The position numbers were made by a program, and so were the translations under genes. Under the pieces are notes generated by a model. It was not told where the DNA came from. It searched no databases and saw only the letters and a list, made by a program, of their open reading frames with translations. From NCBI GenBank assembly GCA_963820545.1, contig CAWGAJ010000002.1, forward strand, positions 1,302,001 through 1,366,000: a stretch of DNA of 64,000 nt, read 5' to 3'. Each line of letters opens with the position of its first letter. Positions within the stretch are counted from its first letter, which is position 1. This document shows positions 54,262-62,898 of this stretch, one piece after another. The stretch is from CAWGAJ01 sp963820545 (lineage in GTDB: Bacteria; Planctomycetota; Planctomycetia; Pirellulales; Thermoguttaceae).

Positions 54262-55164
54262 TTAATTCGCCCGGGGATGGGCTTTTTGGTAGACTTCGCG
54301 CAAGGCGGTTGAGCTGACGTGCGTGTAGATTTGCGTGGTCACCAGGCTTTTATGGCCGAGCAGCTCTTGCACGCTGCGGATGTCGGCGCCGCGGTCCAAC
54401 AGGTGCGTGGCGAAACTGTGGCGCAAAGAATGCGGCGTGGTGCGGTTGTCCAGCCCGGTCAGTTTCAGATATTTTTCCAGCATCCGGGCCACGCTCCGCG
54501 TGGTCAGGCGGGAGCCGAATTTGTTGACGAACACCGGGACGGCGGCGTCGGCTGCAGGGGAGAATTTAATTTTTCGCAGCGGCAACCAGCGCTTGATCGC
54601 GCGCAGTGCGTATGAGCCGACAGGCGAGAGCCGTTCGCGCCGACCTTTGCCGCGAATCCGCAGCACGCCGGCCTGGAAATCCAGATCGGCGTCGTTAAGG
54701 CCCACGACTTCGCTCACGCGCAGACCGGCGGAATACATGGTTTCCAGAATCGCCCGGTCGCGCAGTCCCAGGGGATGATCCACGGGCGGCGATTCCAGCA
54801 GGCATCCGATGTCTTCGGCGCTGAGAAAGTGCGGCAAAGAGCGGCCTTTGCGCGGATTGCGCAGCGGTTTTGCCGGATTGGTTTTGGTCCACCCTTCGCG
54901 CTGGCCGAAACGGAAAAAACTCCGCAGCGAGGCCAGACGCCGGGCGATGGTGGTTTTGGCGTATCCGGCTTCGTGCATGGCGGCCACGTAGCCGCGCAGA
55001 TCAAGAATATTGATGTCCCCGGGCAGGGGAATTTTTCCTCGGGAAGCCTGGCCCAAATAATCGGCCAGGGCGGCAAGATCCTCGGCGTAGCTTTTCAGCG
55101 TGTACTGCGAGGCGTTACGTTCCACGCGCAGATACTGCAAAAAGCGGGCGATGGCGTTGCGCAT
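54262..55164 (-). CDS. xerC: Tyrosine recombinase XerC/XerD
   Basis: A 300-residue site-specific recombinase that resolves chromosome dimers at dif. The N-terminal SAM-like domain (1-100) is followed by the catalytic domain. The catalytic Arg is in YSAGLRVSEVVGL (near 147), Lys in IRGKGRRERL, His-x-x-Arg in PHSLRHSFATHLLDRG, His in ELLGHKSLVTTQIYTHV, and the Tyr nucleophile is in that last motif. Length is typical. It is followed by two small-protein genes on the same strand. XerC versus XerD cannot be settled without comparison. Confidence 0.92.
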   Translation of the reverse strand: MRNAIARFLQYLRVERNASQYTLKSYAEDLAALADYLGQASRGKIPLPGDINILDLRGYVAAMHEAGYAKTTIARRLASLRSFFRFGQREGWTKTNPAKPLRNPRKGRSLPHFLSAEDIGCLLESPPVDHPLGLRDRAILETMYSAGLRVSEVVGLNDADLDFQAGVLRIRGKGRRERLSPVGSYALRAIKRWLPLRKIKFSPAADAAVPVFVNKFGSRLTTRSVARMLEKYLKLTGLDNRTTPHSLRHSFATHLLDRGADIRSVQELLGHKSLVTTQIYTHVSSTALREVYQKAHPRAN

Positions 55165-55167
55165 GGC

Positions 55168-55413
55168 TTAACAGAAATCATCATAATCAGCCGGCAAAGG
55201 CAGGCCGAAACGCGACGTTTGCTGTAACTTCTGCGCTTCCTGGCGGATTTTCTGGCTCAACACGGCGGCATCGTACCAGGTGAAGCTTAGTTCCGGATTC
55301 GAGGCGTAGCGACCAAGCGTTCGGAGAGCCTCGGCACGGCTGGCGTCGTCGTATAAAAAGACATACCGTTCAGCCCCTTTAACCAGCGCTAATACATTGA
55401 TGTCTTGGCTCAC
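55168..55413 (-). CDS. Small protein of unknown function next to xerC
   Basis: An 81-residue cytoplasmic protein (INVLALVKGAERYVFLYDDA, ALRTLGRYASNPELSFTWYDAAVLSQKI, LPLPADYDDFC). Small proteins of this kind are often seen in planctomycetes. Start GTG 55413 is chosen because GGAG lies 9 bases upstream. TTG 55431 is also in frame. It ends 3 bases before xerC, so the two are surely one transcript. Confidence 0.65.
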   Translation of the reverse strand: MSQDINVLALVKGAERYVFLYDDASRAEALRTLGRYASNPELSFTWYDAAVLSQKIRQEAQKLQQTSRFGLPLPADYDDFC

Positions 55414-55463
55414 GACCGATATCTCCTGCAAAACTCCGCGCGATAGGATTTCTCTTTAATCTG

Positions 55464-56549
55464 TTATCGGATATTGGACCGCCGCAACACTACTCGCGAT
55501 TCTCCCGCTCCTCCCCGCGCGGTAAGCAATTCGCTCACGTGCATGTGACAACAGAAGCGGATAAAGTCGTCGCTGCGATTCAAATAACTCTGCCACCCCC
55601 CGGAGCGGGCGTCGTCACGGAAATAAAAGTAACTGCTTAACGCCGTGGTGAAATCCATGTCGTGCCCGTTGTAAGTTTTTGTGTGTCGTAACACCGGTGC
55701 GTTGCTGGGTACGGATTCCGGCGGTGTTTTCCGCGGTGAAGGTGGTATAAATCCCTGTGGATCCGGCCAGTCGGGCGGTAGTCCGTTTTCAATTGTATGA
55801 ACAGCAGGGGTTTTGCCGTTTGTAGCAACTGTGTCGAGCGGAGCGATGTGCTGCGCTAGCTCCACTTTGCCGCTGCGATTAACGTCTTCGATTCCAAAGA
55901 CGCTTTTGACGCCTTCGCTCGATGAACTGCCTTTGGTCTTGGAAAGCGATATGTTATTGCCCGACTTCTTTCCTTGATCATTAGGCGATCCGGTTAAAGG
56001 AGTCGTCGGCTGCTGCGGAGTCTGTGTTTTCAACTGAGCCTTGGCTAAAGCCATTTCAGCCTCGAATACCAAGGGGCCGGGAATGTCTTTTTCCTCCCGG
56101 GTTCCCCAAGGCAATCCATAGCCTGGCGGTACTGGATAAAAACCTGGATTGGCAGCGTACCATTCCACCTGTAACGCCATTCGCGGCGGATAGTACGGAG
56201 AGTAGTCCGTAACCGCGCCAACAACCAAAGCGTCTACCTTGAGCAACTGTGCCAGGCGCCGGGCATCCGTTGAACCGCGTAATTCAATTTGATGCTCGCG
56301 CATGGCGGTTTCCACCACGCCTACGGGTACAACTTCGAAGCCCGGTACCGATTGAAGTTCGTTAAAATAGGCAAGAGCTACCCGACGTCCATCTAATGTC
56401 GGTTCAGAAGTCAGGTTAAAAAAGGGTGCTACCGCAACTTTGCTAAGTTGGGGAAATGGATTGTGAAGCTGTGGCCGATATGACATTTCCGGCAGTAAGG
56501 CACAGCCGGAAAGTATCACGCACAGTAGCACAACGAAAAAACGTAACAT
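55464..56549 (-). CDS. Predicted lipoprotein with a CsgG/GNA1162-like N-terminal domain
   Basis: A 361-residue lipoprotein: lipobox LSGC at residues 13-16. An outer-membrane secretin-associated-like domain follows with KVAVAPFFNLTSEPTLDGRRVALAYFNELQ and ARRLAQLLKVDALVVGAVTDYSPYYPPRMAL. Residues 170-290 are disordered, Pro/Ser/Lys-rich linker. The last 70 residues hold YLNRSDDFIRFCCHMHV. The family assignment is by motif resemblance. It may belong to the xerC transcript, 51 bases upstream of the small gene. Confidence 0.7.
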   Translation of the reverse strand: MLRFFVVLLCVILSGCALLPEMSYRPQLHNPFPQLSKVAVAPFFNLTSEPTLDGRRVALAYFNELQSVPGFEVVPVGVVETAMREHQIELRGSTDARRLAQLLKVDALVVGAVTDYSPYYPPRMALQVEWYAANPGFYPVPPGYGLPWGTREEKDIPGPLVFEAEMALAKAQLKTQTPQQPTTPLTGSPNDQGKKSGNNISLSKTKGSSSSEGVKSVFGIEDVNRSGKVELAQHIAPLDTVATNGKTPAVHTIENGLPPDWPDPQGFIPPSPRKTPPESVPSNAPVLRHTKTYNGHDMDFTTALSSYFYFRDDARSGGWQSYLNRSDDFIRFCCHMHVSELLTARGGAGESRVVLRRSNIR

Positions 56550-56801
56550 CTGTATAAATAAGCAATTATGAACAAGTTTGCGCCCCTTTTTCCCTTATTA
56601 AATCCCTGCGGTATTTATCTGGATGCCTTATCGTGGGATTTTGAGATGGCCCTTTTATCGGAAAAGTCGCTACAGTTTCTCTAATTTAAAATTGAATATT
56701 TATGTAAGTCAGCCTATGCCGGACATAAGATGAGATTGGTATGATTTATCTATGTGTCAGCAATAGCCCCCTAGATACCTAACTTGGTTAAGGAACTTTA
56801 A
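56550..56801. other. Intergenic, promoter region of the toxin-antitoxin pair
   Basis: 250 AT-rich bases between divergent genes. No hairpin or palindrome stands out, and no coding frame. Confidence 0.35.
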
Positions 56802-56996
56802 ATGAAAATCGCAGTTGAGTTATCCAATGAAGAAGCAGCTCTGCTCGCCAAGACTGCCGAAGGTCTTGGGATACATGCCGAAGATCTTGCTAGGGCTGCA
56901 TTATGCGATGCATTGCACCAGGATGAGGACGATTTTCGTACGGCCGTTAAATACGTACTCGAAAAGAACCAGGACCTTTATCGCCGATTAAGCTAA
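56802..56996 (+). CDS. Antitoxin-like small protein paired with a Doc-type toxin
   Basis: A 64-residue acidic protein (KIAVELSNEEAALLAKTAEGLG, then DLARAALCDALHQDEDDF and YVLEKNQDLYRRLS). It resembles ribbon-helix-helix type antitoxin N-termini with a toxin-binding tail. It overlaps the toxin gene by one base (TAATG). The partner supports the call. Confidence 0.75.
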   Translation: MKIAVELSNEEAALLAKTAEGLGIHAEDLARAALCDALHQDEDDFRTAVKYVLEKNQDLYRRLS

Positions 56997-57388
56997 TGCG
57001 TTATTTATCAATTGGAGAAGTACTGGAACTCCACCGCCAACTTATCCAATACTCTAGAGGCGTCTCGCAAATTCGTGATATCGGCGCTTTATCTTCGGCT
57101 ATTGCTCAACCCCGGATGACTTATGCCAATAATGAACTTTACCCTTCGCTAGAGGAAAAGGCGGCTGCACTTTGCTTTTCGTTAGTATGCAATCATCCAT
57201 TTGTCGACGGTAATAAACGTGTCGGTCATGCGGCTATGGAAACTTTTCTCTTCCTCAACGGATATGAAATAGCTGCAACAGTTGATGCTGCAGAACAAAT
57301 TATTCTTGGTGTTGCAAGTGGACAGATTTCGCGGAATGAATTGTTGTTGTGGCTTAAACAGCATCTAATTCCACGATCTCCATCTTGA
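56996..57388 (+). CDS. Doc-type toxin (Fic/DOC family)
   Basis: A 130-residue Fic/DOC protein with the Doc-type active site HPFVDGNKRVGH (about 61-72), where His and the DGNKR loop bind the nucleotide. Doc kinases phosphorylate elongation factor Tu and stop translation; the equivalent is inferred here. The preceding YANNELYPSLEEKAAALCFSLVCN is the usual Doc helix. The antitoxin gene precedes it and overlaps by one base. Confidence 0.87.
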   Translation: MRYLSIGEVLELHRQLIQYSRGVSQIRDIGALSSAIAQPRMTYANNELYPSLEEKAAALCFSLVCNHPFVDGNKRVGHAAMETFLFLNGYEIAATVDAAEQIILGVASGQISRNELLLWLKQHLIPRSPS

Positions 57389-57431
57389 GCTTCATAGTTC
57401 CACTTTTTTTAAGATTTCAAACTTTTAATGA

Positions 57432-58589
57432 ATGAGACTCCTGGAGATATCCATCGCAATCCCACCCGCGGTGCGAATAGGTTCTGTAATCATTGGCAAC
57501 GGACATCCCATCGCGGTGCAGAGCATGTGCGCCACGAAAACCACGGATGTCGAAGCCACTGTGGCCCAGGTTACTCAGTTAGCTGCGTCCGGGGCGGGAG
57601 TGGTCCGCATAGCGGTCGATAACCGACGCGATTGTCAGGCCCTGGCCGAAATCCGTGGCCGCACCCAGGCCAATCTCTCGGTCGATCTGCAAGAGAATTA
57701 CCGTCTCGCCGCCGATGCGGCTCTGTGGATCGACAAAATCCGTTACAATCCCGGCCATCTTTATCACCATGAACCGGAAAAACCCTGGCAAGACAAAGTC
57801 CGCTTTCTGGTCGAGGTTGCCGTGAAGCACGATTGTGCTTTGCGCGTGGGGGTGAATTGCGGTTCGGTGGATCCGGCCAAACGGGAAAAATATGGGCCCC
57901 ATGATCGCGCCAGTCCCATGCTGGAAAGCGCCTGGGAACACTGCGCATTGCTCGACCGGCTGGGATTTACCAGGTATTGCGTATCGCTAAAGGATTCCGA
58001 TCCTCTAAGGGTTGTGGAAATTAATCGCCGTTTTGCCGCCCAGCGCCCCGACGTGCCTTTGCATTTGGGCGTAACCGAAGCCGGTTTGCCGCCCGAAGGG
58101 ATTTTTAAATCGCGCTTGGCAATGGAACCACTGCTACTGGCGGGCATCGGCGATACATTGCGGGTGTCGCTCACGCTCCCCATCTCGCGCAAGCATGAGG
58201 AAGTTCTGGTTGGGCAACAGATTCTGGCCGACGTCGCTGCCGGACGGCTATTAAGCGAAGAGTATTATCGCGGCGAAAAAGATCGCCAAAAGGGATTGGA
58301 GATAATTAGTTGTCCCAGTTGTTCCCGGGTGGAGAACGATTCTTTTTGCGAACTGGCCGAACAAGTTCGTCAGGCCACGCGCTATGCCGCGTCCTATCCC
58401 ATCACGATCGCGGTGATGGGCTGCCGCGTGAACGGTCCCGGCGAAACCGACAAGGCCGACTTGGGCCTCTGGTGCGCACGCGATTTTGTCAATCTCAAGC
58501 GCGGCGATAAGCTGCTGGGGGCTTTTTCTTTCCAGGAAATCATCCCCCGCTTGATAGCCGAACTGGATGCTATCATTGCTGGAATGTGA
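57432..58589 (+). CDS. ispG: (E)-4-hydroxy-3-methylbut-2-enyl-diphosphate synthase
   Basis: An iron-sulphur enzyme of the MEP isoprenoid pathway, converting MEcPP to HMBPP. The 385 residues match the bacterial short form. Seen: MCATKTTDVEATVAQV, GAGVVRIAVDN, LSVDLQENYRLA, DKIRYNPGHL, and the 4Fe-4S cysteines in SCPSC (near 297) and MGCRVNGPGE (near 342). The start ATG 57432 lies 43 bases after the Doc gene. ATG 57428 is in another frame. No other MEP gene is adjacent. Confidence 0.92.
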   Translation: MRLLEISIAIPPAVRIGSVIIGNGHPIAVQSMCATKTTDVEATVAQVTQLAASGAGVVRIAVDNRRDCQALAEIRGRTQANLSVDLQENYRLAADAALWIDKIRYNPGHLYHHEPEKPWQDKVRFLVEVAVKHDCALRVGVNCGSVDPAKREKYGPHDRASPMLESAWEHCALLDRLGFTRYCVSLKDSDPLRVVEINRRFAAQRPDVPLHLGVTEAGLPPEGIFKSRLAMEPLLLAGIGDTLRVSLTLPISRKHEEVLVGQQILADVAAGRLLSEEYYRGEKDRQKGLEIISCPSCSRVENDSFCELAEQVRQATRYAASYPITIAVMGCRVNGPGETDKADLGLWCARDFVNLKRGDKLLGAFSFQEIIPRLIAELDAIIAGM

Positions 58590-58737
58590 AGCTTCCCTGC
58601 GGACTGTCATTATTGCCCGTGATCTCTCTATTTCCCCGGCGAGACCTGCAAAGTACTATTTTGCCGCTGAACTTATTTTGTTATGATTCCCGACCATTTT
58701 GAGGGTGCTTACTTTGTTGTCGTAATGGAGTGCGGCC

Positions 58738-59685
58738 ATGAAAATACTGGTGCTGATCGAAGGCGACAATGAAGTATGCTGCCGTTATCGGATCGAGGCC
58801 TTCGGCGAGGCCATGGCCGAGCGGGAGATGCAATATGAAGTTGTCCAGTTCGACAAAGGCCTTTTGGACAGAATCGGAAACCTGCGTAAAGCCAAATCCG
58901 CCGACGCGGTCATCCTGCAGCGAAAACTTCTGCCGCTTTGGCAGACGTTGCTCCTGCGAAAATGGTCGCGGCGGCTGATTTACGACGTCGACGACGCGGT
59001 TTATCAACGCGACAGCAACAATGTCAAAGGTCCCAAAAGCCGTTTGCGATCGGCAAAATATCGCGCCATTGTCTCCAGGGCGGATGCGATCATCGCCGGC
59101 AACGATCATCTCCGGCAAGTCACCTCGGGCTGGACTGAGCCGGAGCGGGTGTTTGTCACTCCCACCTGTATCGACACGCGCAAGTATCACATGGCCGCCC
59201 ATCAACGAATCGGCCTGGAGGCAAGACTGGTCTGGATCGGCCAGAAATGCACATTACAAACGCTGGGCAATGCCCAAGCGGAATTAATCGCGGTCGCCCA
59301 GCGAATGCCGGACATGGAATTTCATCAAATTTGCGACCGCTCGGCCGATTTTCCCGGATTGCGCGTGGTCTTGCGGCCTTGGTCGCAAGCGACCGAAACC
59401 GCGGATCTTGCCAACTGTGACATCGGCATCGCCTGGATGCCGGAGGATTCCTGGAGCCTGGGCAAGTGTGGTCTAAAAGTCTTGCAATACATGGCGGCCG
59501 GTTTGCCCGTGGTCGCTAATCCAGTTGGCATCCACAAGGAAATAGTCCTTCACGGCAAGACGGGTTTTCTGGCCTCAACGCCGCAGCAGTGGGCCGAGGC
59601 GGTTGCTGTCTTGCGCACGATCCGCAGTTGCGCAAAAGGATGGGATCTGCCGGACGAGAATTGGTTGAAAAGAAATATTGCGTGA
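58738..59685 (+). CDS. Glycosyltransferase of GT-B fold
   Basis: A 315-residue GT4-like transferase, probably working on surface polysaccharide. It has an N-terminal Rossmann-like start (MKILVLIEGDNEVCCRYR), IYDVDDAVYQRD (about 80-91), VTPTCIDTRKY, RLVWIGQK, and the C-terminal donor site SLGKCGLKVLQYMAAGLPVVANPVG. GGAG lies 9 bases before the ATG. Donor and acceptor are unknown. It is not adjacent to other polysaccharide genes. Confidence 0.87.
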   Translation: MKILVLIEGDNEVCCRYRIEAFGEAMAEREMQYEVVQFDKGLLDRIGNLRKAKSADAVILQRKLLPLWQTLLLRKWSRRLIYDVDDAVYQRDSNNVKGPKSRLRSAKYRAIVSRADAIIAGNDHLRQVTSGWTEPERVFVTPTCIDTRKYHMAAHQRIGLEARLVWIGQKCTLQTLGNAQAELIAVAQRMPDMEFHQICDRSADFPGLRVVLRPWSQATETADLANCDIGIAWMPEDSWSLGKCGLKVLQYMAAGLPVVANPVGIHKEIVLHGKTGFLASTPQQWAEAVAVLRTIRSCAKGWDLPDENWLKRNIA

Positions 59686-59794
59686 CCGTTTGGGAGAATA
59701 AATTTGTCGATCTTGTGCTAGCCGCCGTTAGTTTGAATCATAGTTGATAATTATCCGACAACCGCAGGTTAACTGCGTGTCTCTTGCTAATCTG

Positions 59795-60241
59795 CTATAG
59801 ATCAGGGCCTGTGGAATGAGCAGAGGAATCTGAAGAAGGTGGCGGCGGGGGCGCATATGTCTGCGGAATTGGCTGCTGATAGACCGGCTGCGTTGTAGTG
59901 GCCGGAGCCGCAGACGGAGACTGATAATATTGCTGAACCTGGCCTGGTTGCGCATATGCCGGTGTCTGTTGCATATATACCGGCTGCTGTTGCGTATATA
60001 TCGGAGCTTGTTGCACGTACACGGGAGCCGGTGTCATGTACACCGGAACTGGCGCCATATAGACCGGTGCAGGAGCGACATACACGCGGTATGGATAGGG
60101 ATAGTAATATGGGTGATAATGATGATAAGCCGGAATGCCAATGCCTATGCCAAAACTTACCCCTCCAGCCTGGACCGATGACCATGAACAAGCAATGACG
60201 GCCAAAACAGCACAAATAAACAAGTTTTTTTTCACGTTCAT
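59795..60241 (-). CDS. Secreted Tyr/Pro/Gln-rich protein
   Basis: A 148-residue protein: signal peptide (FICAVLAVIACSWSSVQA, cleavage near residue 22), a Gly/His/Tyr stretch (YHHYHPYYYPYPYR), then about seven degenerate units of PVYM / P(V/A)PVYV / PIYTQQQ, and a Pro/Ser tail. Start ATG 60241 has AAAGGATG upstream. Composition resembles the 31417 and 47166 products. It may be an adhesive or envelope scaffold; this is only inference. Confidence 0.65.
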   Translation of the reverse strand: MNVKKNLFICAVLAVIACSWSSVQAGGVSFGIGIGIPAYHHYHPYYYPYPYRVYVAPAPVYMAPVPVYMTPAPVYVQQAPIYTQQQPVYMQQTPAYAQPGQVQQYYQSPSAAPATTTQPVYQQPIPQTYAPPPPPSSDSSAHSTGPDL

Positions 60242-60250
60242 GACAAACAT

Positions 60251-60695
60251 CCTTTCGTGTATATCCTCAACTAATCGTTATATATCGACAAGTCAATATG
60301 AAATGCTTAATGGGCATTAACTATTTGCAGTTATCACGGTGACAATCCAAGATCACCGTGTCATCCGGTTTACTTAGCGAGGCTCCAGTATCACACGCGT
60401 TTGCCAGACGGTTTCCCTATATATCCCATACTGCACATTCATCCGGCATTAACACTGCCAACTTATGTTCACTCCTTTAAAATCCACCGGGTGTTAGAAA
60501 GCTTATCAAAATACAACCGCTCTGGTCTTTTTGGGGATCATTTGATACACTTCCGCCCACTTTTTTCCATTATAAACTCGCCTGATTTTATCCTGCGCTG
60601 ACGGCTAAAACTTGGTCGTTAATGGCGTGACGGACAAAGCGATTTCGCCCACGGTTGGGTGTCAGTCTTTATTCAGCAAAACGGAGGAGTAAATC
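60251..60695. other. Intergenic region with a hairpin
   Basis: About 445 bases between divergent genes. CACGGTGA/TCACCGTG (60335-60342 and 60353-60360) is a perfect 8-bp inverted repeat around 10 bases. No gene is visible. Confidence 0.4.
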
Positions 60696-61826
60696 ATGAG
60701 CGGAAAAAGGACGTTCCGGCTCATCGTTTTCGGATTGCTTCTGGCAATATGCTGTTGCGCGAAGGTGCAGGCCGCGCCGCCTTGGGCGGGTCTGATTTCG
60801 CTCAAACAAGTCGAGGCCGATCCCGACAAAACATATACTCTCACCGAAGAGAACGGCCCCTGGATGATCATGGCTTGCAGTTTTTCCGGCGACGGCGCGG
60901 AAAAGCAAGCCCAAGAGCTCGTTGCGGAGCTGCGCAAAAGGTACAAACTGCCGGCCTATATCCACAAAGTGCGTTTCGATCTCAGCAGTGCCGAAGGGCG
61001 GGGAATTGATCGTTACGGCGCGCCGGTAAAAATGCGTTACCGCAAAGGTTCGGAGATTAAAGAGGTAGCCGTGCTGGTGGGCGATTATCCCGCCGTGGAT
61101 GACGCCGAAGCCCAAAAAGTATTAAAAAAGATCAAGTCTGCCGCACCCCAATGCCTGGAAGTCAAAGAGGGCAAGGCAACCAATCAGACGCTGGCCAATT
61201 GGCGAACGGGTCTGAAGGCCGCGCAAAACTTGTTGGGCAACGAAAACAAGGAAAAAGGACCGATGGGTCACGCCTTTGTTACCACCAATCCTTTGTTGCC
61301 GTCCGATTATTTCACCTCCAAGGGCCTGGATCCCTTTGTAATCGAGATGAACAAGAATGTTTCCCACGGCCTTTTGGATTGTCCGGGCAAATACAGCGTT
61401 CAAGTGGCGACCTTCAAGGGACAAGTCATAATTGAGCAAAACGAGATTGAAGCCATCCAAAGCGGCAAGAAAGAATTAAACAGCGATTTGGCCGATGCGG
61501 CAATGAAGGCCCACCAACTTACCGAGGCCTTGCGCATCAAAGGCTACGAGGCCTACGAATTTCACGATCGCAACGCCAGCATCGTTACCGTGGGGAGCTT
61601 TGATACGGTGGGTACGCCCCGATCCGACGGCCGCATCGAGATCAATCCCAAAATCCACGCCATCATGAAGACCTTCGGCGCCCAGCCGATGAGCTTGCCC
61701 GGCCAGAATGTGCCCGTTACGCCGTTGAAATCGCTGGCCGGGATCAACTTCGACATCCAGCCCATCCCCATTCAAGTGCCCAAGAAGACCATTAGCGCGG
61801 CAATGAGCCGCCAGCAAGTGCAATAA
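60696..61826 (+). CDS. Exported protein with two SPOR-like segments
   Basis: A 376-residue protein with a signal peptide (FRLIVFGLLLAICCCAKVQA). Two similar segments follow: ENGPWMIMACSFSGDGAEKQAQELVAEL...LPAYIH (about 52-90) and GKYSVQVATFKG...AMKAHQLTEALRIKGYEAYEFHD (about 230-290). Both have the pattern of SPOR-type peptidoglycan-binding folds. The part between includes VAVLVGDY. The ending is Pro-rich. Unknown role, perhaps in cell envelope maintenance. GGAGGA lies 10 bases upstream of the ATG. Confidence 0.7.
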   Translation: MSGKRTFRLIVFGLLLAICCCAKVQAAPPWAGLISLKQVEADPDKTYTLTEENGPWMIMACSFSGDGAEKQAQELVAELRKRYKLPAYIHKVRFDLSSAEGRGIDRYGAPVKMRYRKGSEIKEVAVLVGDYPAVDDAEAQKVLKKIKSAAPQCLEVKEGKATNQTLANWRTGLKAAQNLLGNENKEKGPMGHAFVTTNPLLPSDYFTSKGLDPFVIEMNKNVSHGLLDCPGKYSVQVATFKGQVIIEQNEIEAIQSGKKELNSDLADAAMKAHQLTEALRIKGYEAYEFHDRNASIVTVGSFDTVGTPRSDGRIEINPKIHAIMKTFGAQPMSLPGQNVPVTPLKSLAGINFDIQPIPIQVPKKTISAAMSRQQVQ

Positions 61827-61906
61827 AAGCGGTTGGCGCAAGCAATCTGGGCATTATAATCTATAAAGCTGCTGCCGGCTTGAGTGTTTTTCCGAACGTA
61901 ACGAAA

Positions 61907-62007
61907 GCGCCATCCTGAGCGAAAGCGCCATCCTGAACGCAGCAAAGGATCTCTCTGGCATTAGCATTTGGAACACGGAGATTCTTCGCTGCGCTCAGAA
62001 TGACACA
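61907..62007. repeat. TTCGCTGCGCTCAGAATGAC-type repeats
   Basis: CATCCTGAGCGAAAGCGCCA, CATCCTGAACGCAGCAAAGGA and TTCTTCGCTGCGCTCAGAATGACA are inverted and direct copies of the element seen at 12456 and 43690. They fill the gap before the small coiled-coil gene. Confidence 0.7.
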
Positions 62008-62025
62008 GAGTGCGGACATGCGATC

Positions 62026-62190
62026 ATGGACAAGAAAAGGAAAATCGAAGTGCTCCACCAGCGCATCCAAAAGCTGCGCCAGCAAATAGCCGGGGCCAAA
62101 AAGCAGTTAGACGACCCGTGGGAATTAAAGAATCTGGAAAATCAACTCGCCGCCGCCGAAGCTGAACTGGCCAAACTCAAAGCCGATTGA
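62026..62190 (+). CDS. Small coiled-coil protein (54 aa)
   Basis: A 54-residue highly charged, almost wholly helical protein, from MDKKRKIEVLHQRIQKLRQQ to AEAELAKLKAD. Heptad hydrophobics (I, L, L, I, L) run through most of it, so it should form a short coiled coil. The base composition and start (ATG 62026) are plausible but the upstream has no strong ribosome site and comprises repeat DNA. It is too short to assign and could be an accessory or adaptor protein. Confidence 0.6.
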   Translation: MDKKRKIEVLHQRIQKLRQQIAGAKKQLDDPWELKNLENQLAAAEAELAKLKAD

Positions 62191-62329
62191 TATGGCCGAA
62201 TAGTCCTCCGGCTGTAGTAAATGACAGGCCGTATGCATATCGGCACGATATTGAAGAAAAGATCTCAAGGCAGTTTGTGCAGATTATGCAAGGTTGTTGA
62301 CATCCTCGCAAAAAGCACCTATCTAAAAA

Positions 62330-62377
62330 GTCCCCTCTCCGGGCACCACGAAGTAGTCGGGGAGAGGGCAAGGGCAT
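62330..62377. repeat. REP-like palindromic repeat
   Basis: GTCCCCTCTCC (62330-62340) and GGAGAGGGCA with a CACGAAGTAGTC loop, the same family as 5282, 38864 and 51841. It lies between convergent genes. Confidence 0.75.
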
Positions 62378-62438
62378 TTAAGTAACTGTAATTATTCCGA
62401 GAATGGTTTTGGGATAGGCTCTCAGTGTCTCAGGTTCG

Positions 62439-62645
62439 CTATCGTGCTTTTGGAGGATTTGCGTTTCCCGGCTCATCCTCGGGCGGATAGTCTGGATGGA
62501 TTCCCCGTTCGATCATGGCCATCCGTTCGCGATGGGCTATCAATTTCTTGACAATTGCTAAACTCAGGCCTCCGACAATCGCTACGAATCCAATCACAAA
62601 AGGCATCATGTTAGGACGTAAAATTTGATCTAAAAATTCACTCAT
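62439..62645 (-). CDS. Small membrane protein, third of a tandem trio (DUF6249-like)
   Basis: A 68-residue protein: one hydrophobic segment (FVIGFVAIVGGLSLAIVKKL) followed by the charged motif HRERMAMIERGIHPDYPPED, which resembles a DUF6249-type ending. ATG 62645 is preferred to a start at 62690. It is 22 bases after its closest relative and clearly arose by duplication. Confidence 0.7.
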   Translation of the reverse strand: MSEFLDQILRPNMMPFVIGFVAIVGGLSLAIVKKLIAHRERMAMIERGIHPDYPPEDEPGNANPPKAR

Positions 62646-62667
62646 ATGAGTTCTCCAAATCAACCAG

Positions 62668-62898
62668 TCAAACGGGTTTTGACGGACCACTTTTGATGGG
62701 ATGCTGGTCTACTTCGACATCAATGAGCGGATAGTCCGGATGGATCCCTCGTTCGATCATAGCCATGCGTTCGCGATGATCAATCAGGAACTTTGCAATC
62801 ACAATTATTACAATCGCTCCTGCAATAATCGCCACCAGCGCGATCAAAACATACAAAGCGTCAGGATTGTCAAACAAGCGATACCAAAATTCATTCAC
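62668..62898 (-). CDS. Small membrane protein, second of a tandem trio
   Basis: A 76-residue relative of its neighbours: LIALVAIIAGAIVIIVIAKFL then DHRERMAMIERGIHPDYP and a variable tail. It starts with GTG at 62898 and overlaps the stop of the first copy by four bases (GTGA), so the first two are coupled. Confidence 0.72.
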   Translation of the reverse strand: MNEFWYRLFDNPDALYVLIALVAIIAGAIVIIVIAKFLIDHRERMAMIERGIHPDYPLIDVEVDQHPIKSGPSKPV

